Assembly (NCBI RefSeq): GCF_024713975.1 | Contig: NC_091100.1 | Location: 22,395,501 to 22,459,500 of the forward strand | Direction of reading: 5' to 3' | DNA: 64,000 bases | Source: Paralichthys olivaceus | Taxonomy: Eukaryota; Chordata; Actinopteri; Pleuronectiformes; Paralichthyidae | In this document: one piece after another, positions 47,761 to 61,562 of the stretch | Layout of the letters: each line of letters starts with the position of its first letter | Position numbering within the stretch: the stretch's first letter is position 1 | Notes under the pieces: generated by a model | Database searches by the model: none | What the model was told of the DNA's origin: nothing | Seen by the model: the letters and a program-made list of their open reading frames with translations, nothing else | Made by a program: the position numbers and the translations under genes

Positions 47761-50700
47761 TTGCACTTGGGTCTACTCACGTATGCACATCCATATGTGT
47801 GAATGTGTTACATTAACTTGTGCGTATTTGCTAATGTGCGTGTGTGTGTGTATACCAGGGTGACGTCAATACTCCTCCAATCCACATTTAGCTGCATAGT
47901 GCTCACAGCCCCTTGTAGGTGTCTTATCTTCTCTTATTTATAGACTGAAGTGAACAGGGTGCTTGTGTGACAGGTGAAGTGTGCAGTTCCCTCTGGTTTG
48001 GGGGCTGAGCTGCACTAAGGTAGTTTATTTCGAGATTGGGACTGCATGGGAATTTGTTCTGATAGACTTGGGTTTTACTGATGTTTCACAAGCTGATGCA
48101 GAAGTATTTTTGGATGGAGGGGAAAAATAATAACTGTTAAATATGATTGCAGGATGAGACATTTATTGTGCAGCTTTAATTGAGCCCTTAATCAGTGATG
48201 GAAACACAAAGAATAGCAATAACATTAACGGAACTCGCCTCCATGTGTCCCAGATGTATGACTTTTTCCTTCAGCTGGAAGACCACTCCTCTTCCTATTG
48301 AGTTTTTTATTTCTGTTTCTCTCCCCCCACCCACATGTTAATTTGGTGACGACTGTGTGGTACAGCTGTATCCTCTGTATCTGTCAAGTATTATTCATTC
48401 ATGTGAGAGCTGCGCATTTCACCTTGTTCTCATATCTGAATAACACAAACGTGCTGATCAGTGAGCTGTCACAGGAGAGCAGCAGAGAGGGAAGAGCTGC
48501 ATTTGTCCCACGCCAGTCCCTCCATCATGTTACAGTAATAATAACTACAGTTTAAGCCCATCAGTTGTTGCCATGGAGAAGATCCAGCCAATGGATCATA
48601 GTTGGACCAAGAAATCTTTATGGTTTTATCTAGGACCGAGCAACTTGAATGTCTTCTTCTGCTGTACAGTAGTGACCGTGACCTTTGACCCTTGTACCAA
48701 AACCACACCAATCAACCACAACCCAAAGGTCTTTGTTCGCTGGGCGTTTGCTTGGTGGGTTGTGTTAAATTGTGTTTATGTTGTGTTTGAGTGTATTTTG
48801 CGTCACTGTCTTCCATGCTATCAAACATGCCGAATGTCTTTGCACTCTCTCAGATTAGGTTTTGGCAACAAAAGTATTTAAGTTAAGGTTATGGGAAAGA
48901 GGGTAGTTTTGGTCAAATGTAAATAAACTTAGTAGTCTGAAGTCACAATTAACATTTTCTGTATTAAATCAGAACAGAATCTTTGCCTATAAGTGCTGTG
49001 AGAGCCAAAACATAACTAATAAACATAATAATGATGGTGTAAGTGGATCTTGTGTGAGATCAGATACATCGGCTAGTGGATATTTTGGTAATAGTGGGGA
49101 TAAATATGTTATTGTGTTGCTTCAGACATTTTCTGAAGGCAGTCCTCTCGTCATCAATGGCAAAAATAATCTTTTGTTGCATTTAAATTGAAAGCAGTGG
49201 TAGGACAGGAGGTCAGAGAGAACATAGTGAGTGTTACGTATTTATGTATCCATCATTTCTGGGCTGGCAGTGACTGAATTATGCTCTAATGCAGTTTACT
49301 GAAACTTGCCTCATTATATTTGCATGGTTTGAAGCACTCTCAGCTATTTAAAAGCTGTGTTCTATGAAAGTCTGATCATCACTGTGCTAAAAATGGATTT
49401 GCACAAAGACAAAGTGCAGATTACAGTATAAATGATAAAGAATTTCTGAATAGTTGATGAGTCTCAGTGGAAGACGTACAAGATGCATAAATTATCAGTT
49501 TTCACAGAAAGAAATGTTTTCTGTGAACAAAACAATTTTGGTGCTGACGTCAAGCATCAATAGTCAGTTTGGTGAGGAGAATAAATAATGAATCAAACCA
49601 TTGATTCCAGGAAAGTTTCGGAGCTCAGTGTTTGGGTTGATGCAGAGAGCTTCGACGCTTTGGGCAAACAACAATGTTGTCCCAAAGTGTTTTCCATCAG
49701 TATAAATCAAATCTGTGTCTCTGTACGCATCATATTGAGTGATTACACTGTGTGTATGTGGACTGGAGGATAGAAATCACAAATTACCTTCAGATGAGCT
49801 CTAACAATGACATCCAGCGAGTCGGTCGATTCTCCAAGGTGTTTGTACATAAAAAAAACACATTTTATATTCACAACAGAGCATTTTGAGTCTCAGAAAA
49901 GAAGAGGACAGAAGTGAAATCCAGCATTTTACAGAGTTTTGTAGTAATGGAGGTCTCACTCCTATATCTATTATGTCCAGATCTAGATGATTAGAATTAG
50001 AATCATTTGAATATATTACCTCCTTTAATCAGTTGTTGGGTGTTTTGATAATCCAGTAAGATTTTGCTGTCATCTCAATCAATCAATCATGTTGTTGCTG
50101 CTGCTGTCAGCTGTCAGTTCAGTGATTTGCTGCGACCCTCCCCCTCCTCAGTCATCTCCAGTCAACACATCCAGAGCCCTGGTCAAGCCCAACTCTGAGC
50201 CCAGTCATCTCATCTCATCCTCAACATTTTCTAGATCCCATCACCAGTGTCTAGTGCCTATGCATGTCACCGTTGATGACATCACAAGGGGTCTAAGCTC
50301 CAAATAGTCTCTCATTATATCACATCAAGATCCACGGCAATGAATGTTGTTCATTTTTTCAAACAAAGTGTCTCGTGATTGAAATTCTGATCATTTGTTT
50401 CTACTCTTTCTTTTTAATCCTGCTCTCAAAAAGGATTTTGCTTGTTGTTTCCTGGGTGTTTGAGCTTCACTGTGCAGAATAATGTATGTGCAGGTTCCAT
50501 TGTGCAACTTCTCCTCCATCTTTGCTTAGTCTCCTGTTTAGTCAACGGGGCATAAAAAACTCCAGGTAAAACTGAGAATTAACTTTTCAATGAAGTCAGA
50601 AACATATTTTCTTCTCCTACTTTGCAACATGAGCGTGGATATATGCGTTTTAAAGCTACAACATATTAGTGTGGACATGCTGTGACTCAAAGTGAGAGTC

Positions 50701-51360
50701 AATCAGAGAGCATGAAAATCCCAAAAAATGAAAAATACCTCTCACCTTAGCAAAGTACTTATTTGAACCCCCTTTAGTTTCAGAAACTAAACTTACCCAA
50801 ACCTTCACCACTGACATGTACCGTCATTAAAGTGATTTTACAGTTTATTTCATATTTCTATATTTCCTGCCAGTTTAGGGGAACTCAGGAAACTCTTCAA
50901 TGAGTCGTATGAGACCTCTTGTGATCCAGTGGAGTTCTGAAGAACAGTGGGCCATTAATGTGTTGGTGCCCATCTTCAGACCTCTGGTAGTTATATGTCA
51001 AAACCATATGTTAAATAAGACATCATTTCAAGCGGAGCAGGATGTGAGATGCTTTATTGGGGATCAGGGTTGATGTGGCTTCAGGCTCTGAGCAAGCCTC
51101 AGAGAAATTGCCTCCATGCTCTTGCTGTGGCTTCCTTCTGTCACGGATCCACCCACATAAACACACAACATCCACACTGGTACCCCCACCTCAACCCCTG
51201 GTCTCCCCCACCACCACCCCTGTCGGCCTCTATCAAGTGAGGAGCTGACGTCGGTGAGATACAGGAGAGACGTGTGTGAGGGGGAGAGAGGAGGGAGGGG
51301 AGGAGAGAGAGGAACTGACAAACAGAGATGGTGAGAGAGGGAGAACAAAAATGGACAGGC
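47761..51360. other. Intergenic downstream of the crybb1-type gene
   Basis: No exon recognised. The longest frames (48298-48881) have no domain. The sequence becomes GA/CT-rich near 51.2-51.35 kb. Confidence 0.5.
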
Positions 51361-51361
51361 A

Positions 51362-51367
51362 TTTATT
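51362..51367 (-). terminator. crybb1: Polyadenylation signal candidate, crybb1-type gene
   Basis: AATAAA on the minus strand (TTTATT at 51362-51367), about 280 bases beyond the stop codon at 51646-51648. Motif and position only. Confidence 0.4.
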
Positions 51368-51645
51368 ATCGGTATGATTATCTCCTTCTTCCCCTGCTAC
51401 ATTTTGAATAAGGTTTCATTGTTCACTGGATTTCAATGCTCCAACAACTAGAAATAACAACCTGCTGTTTTCCCTCCATCATGCACTTAAAACCACCAAG
51501 AGTATTTTTGGGACAGAGGAGGGAACAATTACACCCTCTCCCTCTTCTCCCTCTTCGCCTTCCCCACTGCTTCCCCTCCATCTCTTTGCCCACCCTCTGC
51601 CTTCTTCCCTCCTCCGATCCCTCTCTTCCTCGCCCTCGCTGGGTT

Positions 51646-54600
51646 TCATTTGGAGGAAATGGTGTAGCAGCCGTGTGGGTGCCACTGCATGTCCCGGATG
51701 CGCCTGATGGACTGCATCTGGGGGGAGCGGGCGCCAAACTCGTTGAAATGCCTGTAATCGCCCTTCTCCAGCAGGTACTGGCTGCCGCGGTAGCCTGGAA
51801 ACTGGTAACCCACCCAGCTGTGAGGGAGAGATTAAGAGAAGACAGGAAAGGAAACAGATCACAGGAAAGAAAGATGAGTAACAAACAAGTAAAATGGGAG
51901 AGACAGACCAATCAGGGAGAACACACATCTAACAAGTTAAGACATCGATCTGTTTGTCGAAGCATTAAACCACAGGTCAGTCTGCCTCCCAGCTGTTTGT
52001 TTCAGGAACAGGGAGTGCTACAAATGAAATAATCACAGCCGATAAGAGTCTGTCTGCTGCCTGCCACACCCCTGGCTGCACGGAGATGCTGACGCTCATC
52101 ACACCCTCGGCTTGCTGCTGATGAAAAAGCCTCTGTTCCTGAGCTTGCTACCAGACAAACACTTAGAGCCCTCAGATAGTTGGGGATTATGCTGCTGTCT
52201 CAGTTTGAGAATGATGTCACCCGGATGTGGAAACTGTCTGACACACGCTGGATTTAATGGGGTTAGGCTTTTTTTAGACAGCGTTGTTGCAGAAGTAGGA
52301 TGCAATGTTTCAGAGCTAAGTTTCTGCTCAGTCGGCAGCCACTAAAAAAAACATAGGCAGGTCTTCTTTGTTTTTTAAGTGGTTTTTGGAAACAATAAAA
52401 TGTGTCAGACTGTTCATCAAAATGTGAGCAAAGAAGGAAATTGTGTTTTTCCATAAACTAGTGCAGTGTCTGTTGCAAACCTGCTTATTCTCTTGTCCTG
52501 TGTTAATGCTCCAGAGCTGCTGTTCTGCATCATACTGTCACTTTTTGTGTGCAGAGCTAAACAATCTATAGTGCAGGGTGAAGTAAGAAAGGTTTGTGTT
52601 CATCCTATCTGGTTTATTTGCTTTCATGAATTGAAATGGAATGGAATGATGCAATTTGCTTCATTACTGTTCATGTGTGGGATATGTCAGAGGTCTGTAA
52701 AGCAATCAACACAATCTACAGATCAAAATTCACAATTTTTCAAAATAAAAGCTCTGCAATTCAGCTCAATATAAAGCACTACAGATTTTTTGAGTCGCAG
52801 GCTACCAGTTGCCAATGACTGTTGTTGTTTATCTGAGGACGTAGAGGTATTCACTTCAATTCACAGACTGAAGGCCCCTTGCTCCACCCGTGCTGGTCGC
52901 CTGTTCATTAACTTTTTATTACTGAATATATCATGTGTTACCAAACTCAGCACTGCACTTCCTCTGGTTATTTACAGTACACATAAAAAGTGTGATTATA
53001 AGATGTATGGTTTGCGAGATATGCATTCCACAGACACAGACAGACATTTTTTGAATTAGTCTGTAAATGCTGAACTATTATTTTTGAACAGATTAAAACC
53101 TACAGTTATATATGTCTGGATATGTGTGTGGTCAATATGCAAAATTAAGCTCAAAGTTGAACAATGTTGTTGTATAAGCATATTCATGAAATCATTGTGT
53201 CAGATTTATATTCTGCCTAATGTCAGCCGGTTTAAACCCATTATCCGTCTGCTTCTCTCCTCCTCATCGTGTTCACATATACAGTCATTTTAGATCAGGC
53301 AGGTCTCATTTACATGTTTTTCTGTGTCTGTTGTCAAAAAGTGGAACAAGTATGAATCTGTGACTGAAACACATTAACTCTATATGTTAACCAGCAGTAA
53401 TTTCCAAGCTGCTGCTCTGCTAAAACCTTTATTTTATAGTTGTCTAATGTTGTCTGACAAACTCAGACACAAAACTTAAAGACAACTAAAGTGCTGTGAG
53501 TTTTGGTTATATCTACATGTAAAATAATCAGAGAAAAAGTTAGAAGTGACACAATATCTTTTTCACAGCATCCACCTGGAAAACAAATTGCTGCACTGCC
53601 TCTCTGAACTCTAGATGAAGAGGGAGGTGTGTTTCAAACTCACCCAGCAGTACTTGTGACTCCCCTCTATAGAAAGTAAATAAGCTTTGTCCAAAAAGTT
53701 GTTGCAGTTTCCGCTCGTGTGAGAGGTTGGCAACGGTGCCTGTTTACTCCCCCGATGACGCAACAGAAACAGAAACCAACGGCCAAAATGAAAGCTCCCA
53801 TACTCAGCCAGCCGACCAATTGTACCAAGTGTAATCAATCACTCACACAGCCTTCGACTGATCATTAATGTAATGACACGGTCACGCATATGAATAATCC
53901 GCAGCGTGGCTTCACTTTAACTTGTGGACAGCCTCAACCGATCGCAAAACGTTTGTGTCATTTGTGACCTCAGTCAAGGACATCTGGGTTTTCAGTTCTA
54001 TCTCTCTGTTAGGGTTCAGGCAAAAAGCAAGATAATGGCTGTAACAAGTTGCCTCAATACTCACGTTCCACAGCTGACCATGATGCTGCCCACTCTGTCG
54101 GTGAAACCGTAGGCAAACAGGCTGGGGACATCATCATCCATGATCTCCATCTTACGACCCTTGAACTCTCCGACCTCATGCAGGCAGATCTTATGCTTCT
54201 CAGGATCCTGCAAGGTGGAAGGAAAAGGAGGGACAGTTAAAAAGAGTACAAGGGAGAGAGCCTGGGAAATATAAATAAATCTTTTGCGAAGTGCAGGGGT
54301 TTACCATGCGGACTGGTCTGAAGGACAGCAGGTAGTCGTTCTTCTGGCAGTTGCTCCAGGAGTCCCAGCGGGGGTACTCACCCTTCTCCAGGATGAACAT
54401 CTCACCACAGAAGTTCATCTGCTCAAACCCCACGAAGCTGAGAGGGAAGATGACAAAAGGGGGAGGAGGAGGAGGAAGGGGAAGAGATCATTGTCTTGTC
54501 TTTTTAAAGGAGACATCTTGGAGGAGCAGTACACTTGAGTTTACGCATGAGTAATACACAGCCTCTGTAAACAGTTGTATAGCAAGTTCAGTGGTTTGGA

Positions 54601-55364
54601 CACAAGAGTTTTTAAAAGTAAAAAAAAAATAATTGTGATGTCATCAAATATAGGATCCGTTGTTTTTTGTTTAATACAGACTCAGAGTAAAATCTGGATA
54701 TTTCAGTCCCTTGAAGCCCAATTTTATGTAGTTGCAAATCAAATATGTTTAGATTACTGGATCTCTGCTTTGATTGACTTTCTTATAGCTTTTACCTCGA
54801 AAAAAAGTTTTCCCCATGTCCTATGTTTTATCTCTCATCGCAGTCACTGTTTGTGGCTTTGTTACGTCAGTAGCTCGGGTACTGGAGTTCATTATACTGC
54901 TGCACTCTCTGCACATCACTCAGCATAAAAGCATCAGATAAATGTCTAAAATGCAAAGTGTGAAATGTTGCATAATGGTGAGGTACCGCAGTGAAATTAT
55001 CCACTCTTTACTCAGACGAGTGTGGGTGACGGGTACATTATACGTGCATATGTGGGAGGGCGTGCACATGTGACGGTGCGTGCTCGGGCTACTTACGGTC
55101 CACAGTCGACACGCAGGGAGCGCACCCTATCCATTCCCATGTCACACACATTCATGCACTCGCCGGTGATCTCAATGCAGCGGCCCTGGAAGTTCTCCTG
55201 GTCGTATGCGCACATCTGGAAAGTGGGGGTGAAGAGAATGAGAGTGAGAAAGGAGATGACAGAGAATATGATAGAAAGACTGTGGTGTTAGTACTCTCAG
55301 TTGTAGTTAGAGACCATCTCCCACAGAGCTAGAAGAACCAGCAGGTTGTGATAACAGACATCAG

Positions 55365-55441
<77 letters not shown>

Positions 55442-55539
55442 ACCTTGTAGGACATCATGCCCATCTCAGACATCTTGTTCTGAGCTACCTTCCCATCAGT
55501 CTGAGAAGCGGACTTGGATTTCTCTCCCCCGGCAGACAT
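51646..55539 (-). CDS. crybb1: Beta-crystallin B1-type lens protein
   Basis: Five coding exons, 55539-55444, 55215-55097, 54437-54305, 54207-54065 and 51817-51646, join in frame to 220 codons plus stop. Exon lengths 119, 133 and 143 and the phases match the vertebrate beta-crystallin plan of one Greek-key motif per exon. Residues 1-32 are a flexible Lys/Ser-rich N-terminal arm. The four Greek keys start at about 33 (DQENFQGR), 72 ([16 protein letters not shown]), 119 ([13 protein letters not shown]) and 165 ([20 protein letters not shown]). The C-terminus ends [18 protein letters not shown]-type assignment fits the C-terminal extension and the [14 protein letters not shown] motif shared with CRYBB1. 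Product: structural lens protein forming oligomers that give refractive index. Teleosts carry several crybb1-like paralogues, so the exact orthologue letter is open. The long intron 4 (about 2.2 kb) has no other gene. Confidence 0.93.
55368..55437. repeat. (TG)35 microsatellite beside a crybb1 splice donor
   Basis: A perfect 70-base TG tract. Read in the direction of transcription it is (CA)35, beginning seven bases after the donor GTACAG of coding exon 1. Confidence 0.95.
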
Positions 55540-56485
55540 GATGACTGAGAGGAGGAGAAGAATCGCTCTTTAGTTGAGTTTTACTGTTGCATTGAGAGAC
55601 TGCACAAAGAAGGGTTGCCACTAATAACCTAATATGCACAAAGAATGTGTACTTTAATTTAAATTTTAAATTGAATGTATTATTGAAAGAACACACACAA
55701 GCTATAAAAGAAGTGGAATCCCCTATGGTCAATACTAAGGCATACATACAAAAGAATAACAGCATTATTCATCCTGTGACAAATGACATCTGATCTGGAT
55801 AGATCATGTAACATCAGTTCTAATAAGCTTTTATAAATATGAATGTTAAAATTACAACATCACCGACTCTAAAATACATACAACTGCGTAAATGTTATTT
55901 ATAATCACTTTTAAACAATTTGTAATGCAGGAAAGACACAAAAACAGACAAAAGAATATGAGACACAAACCTCCCATTTTTCTGATCGTCTCTCGCAGCC
56001 TGAATCATTATCACACATTCCACAACAAAGCTGAATTCAATTCAAACGTAACCACACAAATGACCATCTTGTCACTTTGCTTTACACACAGAGTTACAGT
56101 AAAACCTCCATCACAAATAAGCAATCAAATCAATTCTACTGACCCTTACCCTTCACAAATATCCAAAAATGTACAGTACATTTGTAGTACCTGCATATAG
56201 AATTCGGCAGTTTAAAACTTTTCTCAGTTTTGAGCCTAATATTTAACAATTAGCATTAATGCAAATTCAGTGCCGCACTTGTGGAACCAATGTCATTTTT
56301 GAAGTTATATGTTAGATACCAACAGACAAAATTTAAGAATTGCTTTTAGCAGAAGTAATGAAGTTTTCATTGCCAACTTTTAGATTTGCTCCAAAGAAAT
56401 TCACATAGCTTGACTTTCATATCTTAACTTTCAGGCTCTCTGTCTCCCTTTTCTTTTTCTGTATGATGTTTGTCCACTGTCTTAC

Positions 56486-56535
56486 CTGTGGCAGTGTGTG
56501 CGTAAAAGTGTAGACTCGGGGCTGGTGGTCTGTGT
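56486..56535 (-). other. crybb1: Non-coding leader exon of the crybb1-type gene
   Basis: The minus strand reads GCACACACTGCCACAG before a strong donor GTAAGA at 56485. The matching acceptor CTCCTCCTCTCAG precedes TCATC-ATG at 55544. The 5' edge near 56535 is estimated from the TATA box about 30 bases upstream. Confidence 0.65.
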
Positions 56536-56560
56536 GAGAGTGCGCTGGGCCCCTTGTAGC

Positions 56561-56567
56561 TTTTATA
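56561..56567 (-). promoter_or_regulatory. crybb1: TATA box of the crybb1-type gene
   Basis: TATAAAA (in GCATATAAAAGC) on the minus strand. About 46-60 bases further upstream (56613-56626) is CGCTGAGCTCACAG, a Maf-recognition-like half site. Confidence 0.65.
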
Positions 56568-56627
56568 TGCTGGCGCCCAGAGAGAGGGGATTATAGAGAC
56601 AGACAACAAACTCGCTGAGCTCACAGC

Positions 56628-58084
56628 CCCCACAGAATAGAAATACCCCCATCATCAAAGAGAGCGAGGAGAGAGAGAGAGACATAGAGACAGACAGTTG
56701 AGCAGGTGGAGGGCAGAGAGATGCCCCAATATACAGTAAATCTATTACTATACTATTCCACAAATATCTGTCTGTATGTGGAGCACATAACCAATTTGAA
56801 ACATTATTCTTGAAATATTAACAAAAATTTGTATAAACAAGCGACCAACTCTGTGTTGATTGCTGAACAGACCTCTGAAATAGCTAGCATGTAATGTGTG
56901 AAATAATAACAGCAGTTCAGTAACTCATTCAAATCATAAGCCACATATGTGAAAAATAATAAAGCAAATTCAGTTTCATTTTATAAAAAGCATCGGCTCT
57001 CAAATCTTTTAAAATCTTCACTGCAGATAAACCAGGTAGGATGAACCAACCCGGTCTCTGCACACAACGTCCAGCACACAAAGGGACAGTATATTGTAGA
57101 ACTGTTTGAAGAGGACTCACTAATGACAAATAATCACTGATAATGAAGGAATAATTCCCAGTAGCTCGAGAGCATTAACACAAGAGAAGAGCCCATTCCA
57201 AACAGGCAGGTTCAGTGCAGGCTGCACTAGTGAGTTGAAAATCAAGAGGGATATCAGGAAGAGAATATGGCAAACTTAAAAATCAGAGTATGCATATATT
57301 AAACCTCAGACAGGCTGAAAGACAAATCCACTTCCTCATGACTTGAGCACAATATAAATCCATTAAATAAAGAGAGTGACGTAGAGAGACTTGAACCCTT
57401 TCTGTGGTATTTTTAAAAACATATTTTTAAGACATAACCCCAGCAGCAACTCCCTTATAATGACGTCCAGGCTGACCAGGTTCACATTTAGGAGCCTGTC
57501 ACAAAATTATTCATCTCTACTCCCTCCAGTTCTGTAATCAAGAGGCGCTGGGGCAAACAATAACAGGAAAAGCAATAAGCTGTGAGAAGCAATAACCTTG
57601 CCGTTCCACCTCTGGGTGAGCAAAGCGGTTTGGAGTGTGCACGGACAATGATCTGAATCGCCCTCTTCATCACAGTGGAAGAAAGCTATCAAATTAAAGC
57701 CTGCTGTCTTTTCTCCTGTGTGGGCAGATAAAATGGTGTGGTGGGCGTCGGCTGCAAGAGGAAATGAGAAGTATTGGAGGGGTGATGCATAATTTGAGGG
57801 CTCTATATGACCCAAAATGGCTATGCTAACTTTTATGTTGTAGAGGTGCCATGTCGTCATTCATACCATGTGATGATGACAGTTGACAGGATGTAGGTTT
57901 TGTCTAACATTATTGGGTGCAGGAATACTTTATATGATGCCATTTCTGATTTTCCCTGTGACATCACAATGACATCATCCCTACCATTTGATCATAAATT
58001 AGTTGTCTGTATTTATATAGAGATTTTCTAGTTTCAATGACTTCACAATAGCACTGTGCAGTACAGTTTTGCCATTCACCCATT
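56628..58084. other. Crystallin intergenic region, crybb1-proximal
   Basis: No gene recognised. GA-rich near 56660-56690; otherwise AT-rich single-copy-looking sequence. May hold shared lens regulatory elements, which cannot be picked out by eye. Confidence 0.4.
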
Positions 58085-58330
58085 CACACACACATACATA
58101 CAGTAAATAGTAAATGGTTGTATTTATATAGTGCTTTTCTAGCCTTGATGACCACTCAAAGCATTTACACTACAGTTTGCCATTCACCCATTCACACACA
58201 CATTCATACACACATTCATACAGCGGATCTATTAGCAGCACTTATTTTTGTTCTATGGGGGGGGGGTTCAGCATCTTGCCCAAGGACACTTGCAGAATGC
58301 GGTTAGTTAGTGGATGACCCACTCTACCTC
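58085..58330 (+). repeat. Short dispersed fish repeat, fullest copy in the window
   Basis: GTAAATGGTTGTATTTATAT, CTTGATGACCACTCAAAGC, TTGCCATTCACCCATTCAC and TTCAGCATCTTGCCCAAGG occur in order, the standard layout of a common fish SINE/MITE-like repeat. Partial copies are at 16.5-16.9 and 40.1-40.3 kb, and perhaps at 4.2 kb. Confidence 0.65.
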
Positions 58331-61124
58331 TGGAGACACAGTATTTTTGAACAATATGATAACTTTTTCTGACATCTTCATGACATCTCTTATCAAATAA
58401 CATCATATGATGTCCAAATAATATAAGCTTCAGATTGTCTCTTATTCCATTTTTTGCAGAGATCTTGGACAATGTGTTTGTTGCCTTGACCTTTGACCTC
58501 TGATTGATCCGCTGAATAGTAAATAATACCCAAGAAATAATTGCACCAAGTTTGGTGAAGTTAGCACACAGGGGAATCAAATGTGTGGCTCCACATTCTG
58601 CCATACAGGTGAGGTCACAGGACAGAAAATGAGGGGGCAGCTGTTCACCAGATGAGAGTCTAATGCCCTGAGGTTCAACTACAGGCTCATAAACCATGTT
58701 GTTTGAATCTCTTCCAATCATCACGTGAGAGGTCAGAGGGGAGGGAGGAGTGAAGTGGTGATCCGACACTTCCCTCTCAGTGCTGTCTAATAACAGCAGG
58801 ATTCAGTGAGTGCTGGGAACAGAGAGTCAGTATCTAATGAACAAAAATAACTAAGAACCTGAACTGTACAAGGACACTGTCAAATTATTACATTTACATA
58901 AGACACAATAAAACACGACACATGAAAGAAATTATATTCCTGTCAATTAAAAAAAAAAAAAAATTATTTCCTTCCTCTGTCAGTGAAGCACATAAAGGAA
59001 ATATATTACTAAAAATCTATATTGGAATAATAACACTACTGCTGCTGCTAATACTAATTAAGTGAGTTAAAAAATGTGACATGATGAAAATTGAAATTGG
59101 TTTGATTAATCCTTCTTACAACATATATTATATTTGATGTCTGTACGTTTATGTCGAAGAAATAAATGGAGCACTGGGCAGCCTTCGATGCAGTGGGGCA
59201 CTGCACCTTCTCAGCAAAATCAAATATCAAGGATCAAAATATATTTGTCGTCAAGAATCGCTTCAAGGTGACAGCTGACTGGAAAGACATGACCTCGCCC
59301 TTTCTCCCTCAAATCAATAGGCAGACCTTGCAGACTGATGGGACTTAATGTTCATTGCATCAGTCCATTCATCTGTCTGATGGTCAATCAACAAATATGT
59401 AATAATGTATTAGAATGAGTGTATCAGTGTAGTATCTCATTTTCAGAAAACAGAAAACCAAGTTTAAATGTGTACAGGGAAAAAGAGAGAACCAAAATAT
59501 TTCCGACAATTAAGTAGGACATCCTGATTGTCCCCCAGCAAACAATGATTGTCCCCCAGCAAACAATGATTGTCCCCCAGCAGATCAATATATTTTGGCT
59601 GCATAATCATGAGAGTTATCCAGTGAAAGTCATTGCTCTTGTGGAGCTGTTACTGTGTTCTTCATAACAGAGCTTAATCAAGTTTAGTTTGTTATATTTA
59701 TAGAGCTCAGAATTGCAAATCACACTGCATTTATAAATGAAAGAGTGAGTGTGAAAAGTTTGCTGAGAAAATGATGGTGACTTTGTGAGTGTGTGTGTCT
59801 GTGTGTGTGTGTGCAGGTGAGTAAATATTAAGATGACTTGGTTTCATCCTCTTCTTAAACTGCCTGATTGTCAAGGACCAGATGAGTCCAATGGGGTGTT
59901 GCTATGGTAACCTGGGGCCCACTTTCTACATCAGTGCAACAAAAATAATTTCCTCAGAGCTTTCTTCTTACGTTTTTGACAAATTAATATTTTCATAAAT
60001 TACTTTTCCAGCCGTTTTTCTATTATTGATTCATGAGTATCCTCATTAATTGCATTTCTTTCCTCCAATTTCCTCCACCTCAGGTCAGAACCATTGAATC
60101 GGGCTCCCCGGGTGTCTCTCCAAATCCTGCTCATTCTCTGCCTATAGTCCCGACCATTGTTGCTCTATATGATGGCTCTGCTGACCTACACGAATACACC
60201 AACAACAGCCCCGCATTCACCGGCCGCACCTCAGCTGTGTATGATCTGCTGAGTCGACAGACAACATGGTCACAAAGAGAGAGGGGGGGAGGCGGCCTCA
60301 CAGGCGCGCGTAAAAACCGTGTTTGTTTGGTTTTACGCACCAACATGAGCGCACGTTCTCACCTGCGTCAAGCTGCTCACAGTGAGTCAGAGGAGCAGCA
60401 CCGGAACTACTCTTCCTCCGGCCTTCAAAAGTAAGATCAGGGAGTTCACAAAAAAAAACACATAATAAGTATGCTATTAAGCAAGACTGTACTTAAAGTC
60501 ATTACGGTTTAATTAGCTTGTTATTTCCCATGATCGACAAAGTAACTGGTGAGTCTCTGAACTTATTTAACTTCTATTGATATTCAAATTATGATCAGCC
60601 AATTAAAAAAATCCCTGAAACCATTGAAGATTGAAAAAGATTTGACTCAACAACTCATCAAATGGCTTATCTTCTGATTCATTTTACATTGATCCACAGA
60701 TGTGTTGACAAGTCTTATCATTAGATCACGGGTTGAAATACAAATATATAACAATAGGCTAATAATAATAATAATAGACTGTTTATTACAGTGTAAAAAA
60801 ATGTTTTTTTATTAATTATGGAGCTGTTAATTTAAATCGAGAATCAAATTTTATTAGTTGCTTAAAAACTCACATAAAATATAAAAATCTAATAATCTGT
60901 TTCTGATACAATCATTGTTGTTTTCTATTATCGTGTTAGGACTTTGTATTACTTGTTATAATCAGGTGTTTAACAGTTTGATTCTGAAAAGGCTCACCGG
61001 AAGTATTTCCTTTAACAGAGATAAAACTGCTCACTTGACAAACTCTGCTCGTTCACAGTCATCAGGAAAGTGTAGTGGCTGCACACGCACATGCGCGAGC
61101 ACGAGGGTTCCGCGTGGATGACGG
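58331..61124. other. Crystallin intergenic region, cryba-proximal
   Basis: No supported gene. The frame at 60033-60434 (plus) lacks a domain. A 21-bp tandem triplicate (59527-59588) is listed separately. Confidence 0.45.
59527..59588 (+). repeat. Three tandem copies of a 21-bp unit
   Basis: The unit ATTGTCCCCCAGCAAACAAT plus G occurs twice perfectly, then a third partial copy ends CCCCCAGCAGATC. Confidence 0.9.
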
Positions 61125-61131
61125 TATAAAG
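61125..61131 (+). promoter_or_regulatory. TATA box of the beta-A-type crystallin gene
   Basis: TATAAAG in GACGGTATAAAGCGG, about 80 bases upstream of the donor that ends the leader exon. Confidence 0.65.
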
Positions 61132-61154
61132 CGGAGGCGGTAGGGTTGAGACAA

Positions 61155-61206
61155 AAGTCTACGTCAGGAGGACCCGGTGTGTGAGGAGAGCGAGGACACA
61201 TATCAG
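61155..61206 (+). other. Non-coding leader exon of the beta-A-type crystallin gene
   Basis: Ends GGACACATATCAG before a strong donor GTAAGA at 61207. It is joined to the acceptor TTCTCTACTCTAG at 61482. The 5' edge is estimated from the TATA box. Confidence 0.6.
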
Positions 61207-61484
61207 GTAAGATGAGTTTAAAAGTTAATTAATTCTCCTCAATCACATATTTTACTTATTATCATTATTGCTGCATTTTGTTACTTTCTCTGATGACACA
61301 CTGCTTCCATGATTCTTGTCAAAAATGAGAGTTTATTACAGCAAATAGCAACTTTTAACTTCTTTATTATAAGAAGTGTGTCTGTGATTTTGTTGTGAAT
61401 TTGTCTAACAACTGTGACATTTACTGATGAAACATCTTCTCATCCATGACCCTGATTCTCTCTCTGACCTTCTCTACTCTAGAG

Positions 61485-61562
61485 ATGTACAGAGTCAATA
61501 AAAGCAGCATGACCACACCCATGTCCTTCCCCAGCATGGGTACGGCCCCTTTCTTTAAGGTG

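Noticed and set aside
51436-52032. 198-residue plus-strand open frame
   Set aside because: It overlaps the last coding exon of the crybb1-type gene in antisense and has low-complexity Pro/Leu/Ser composition.
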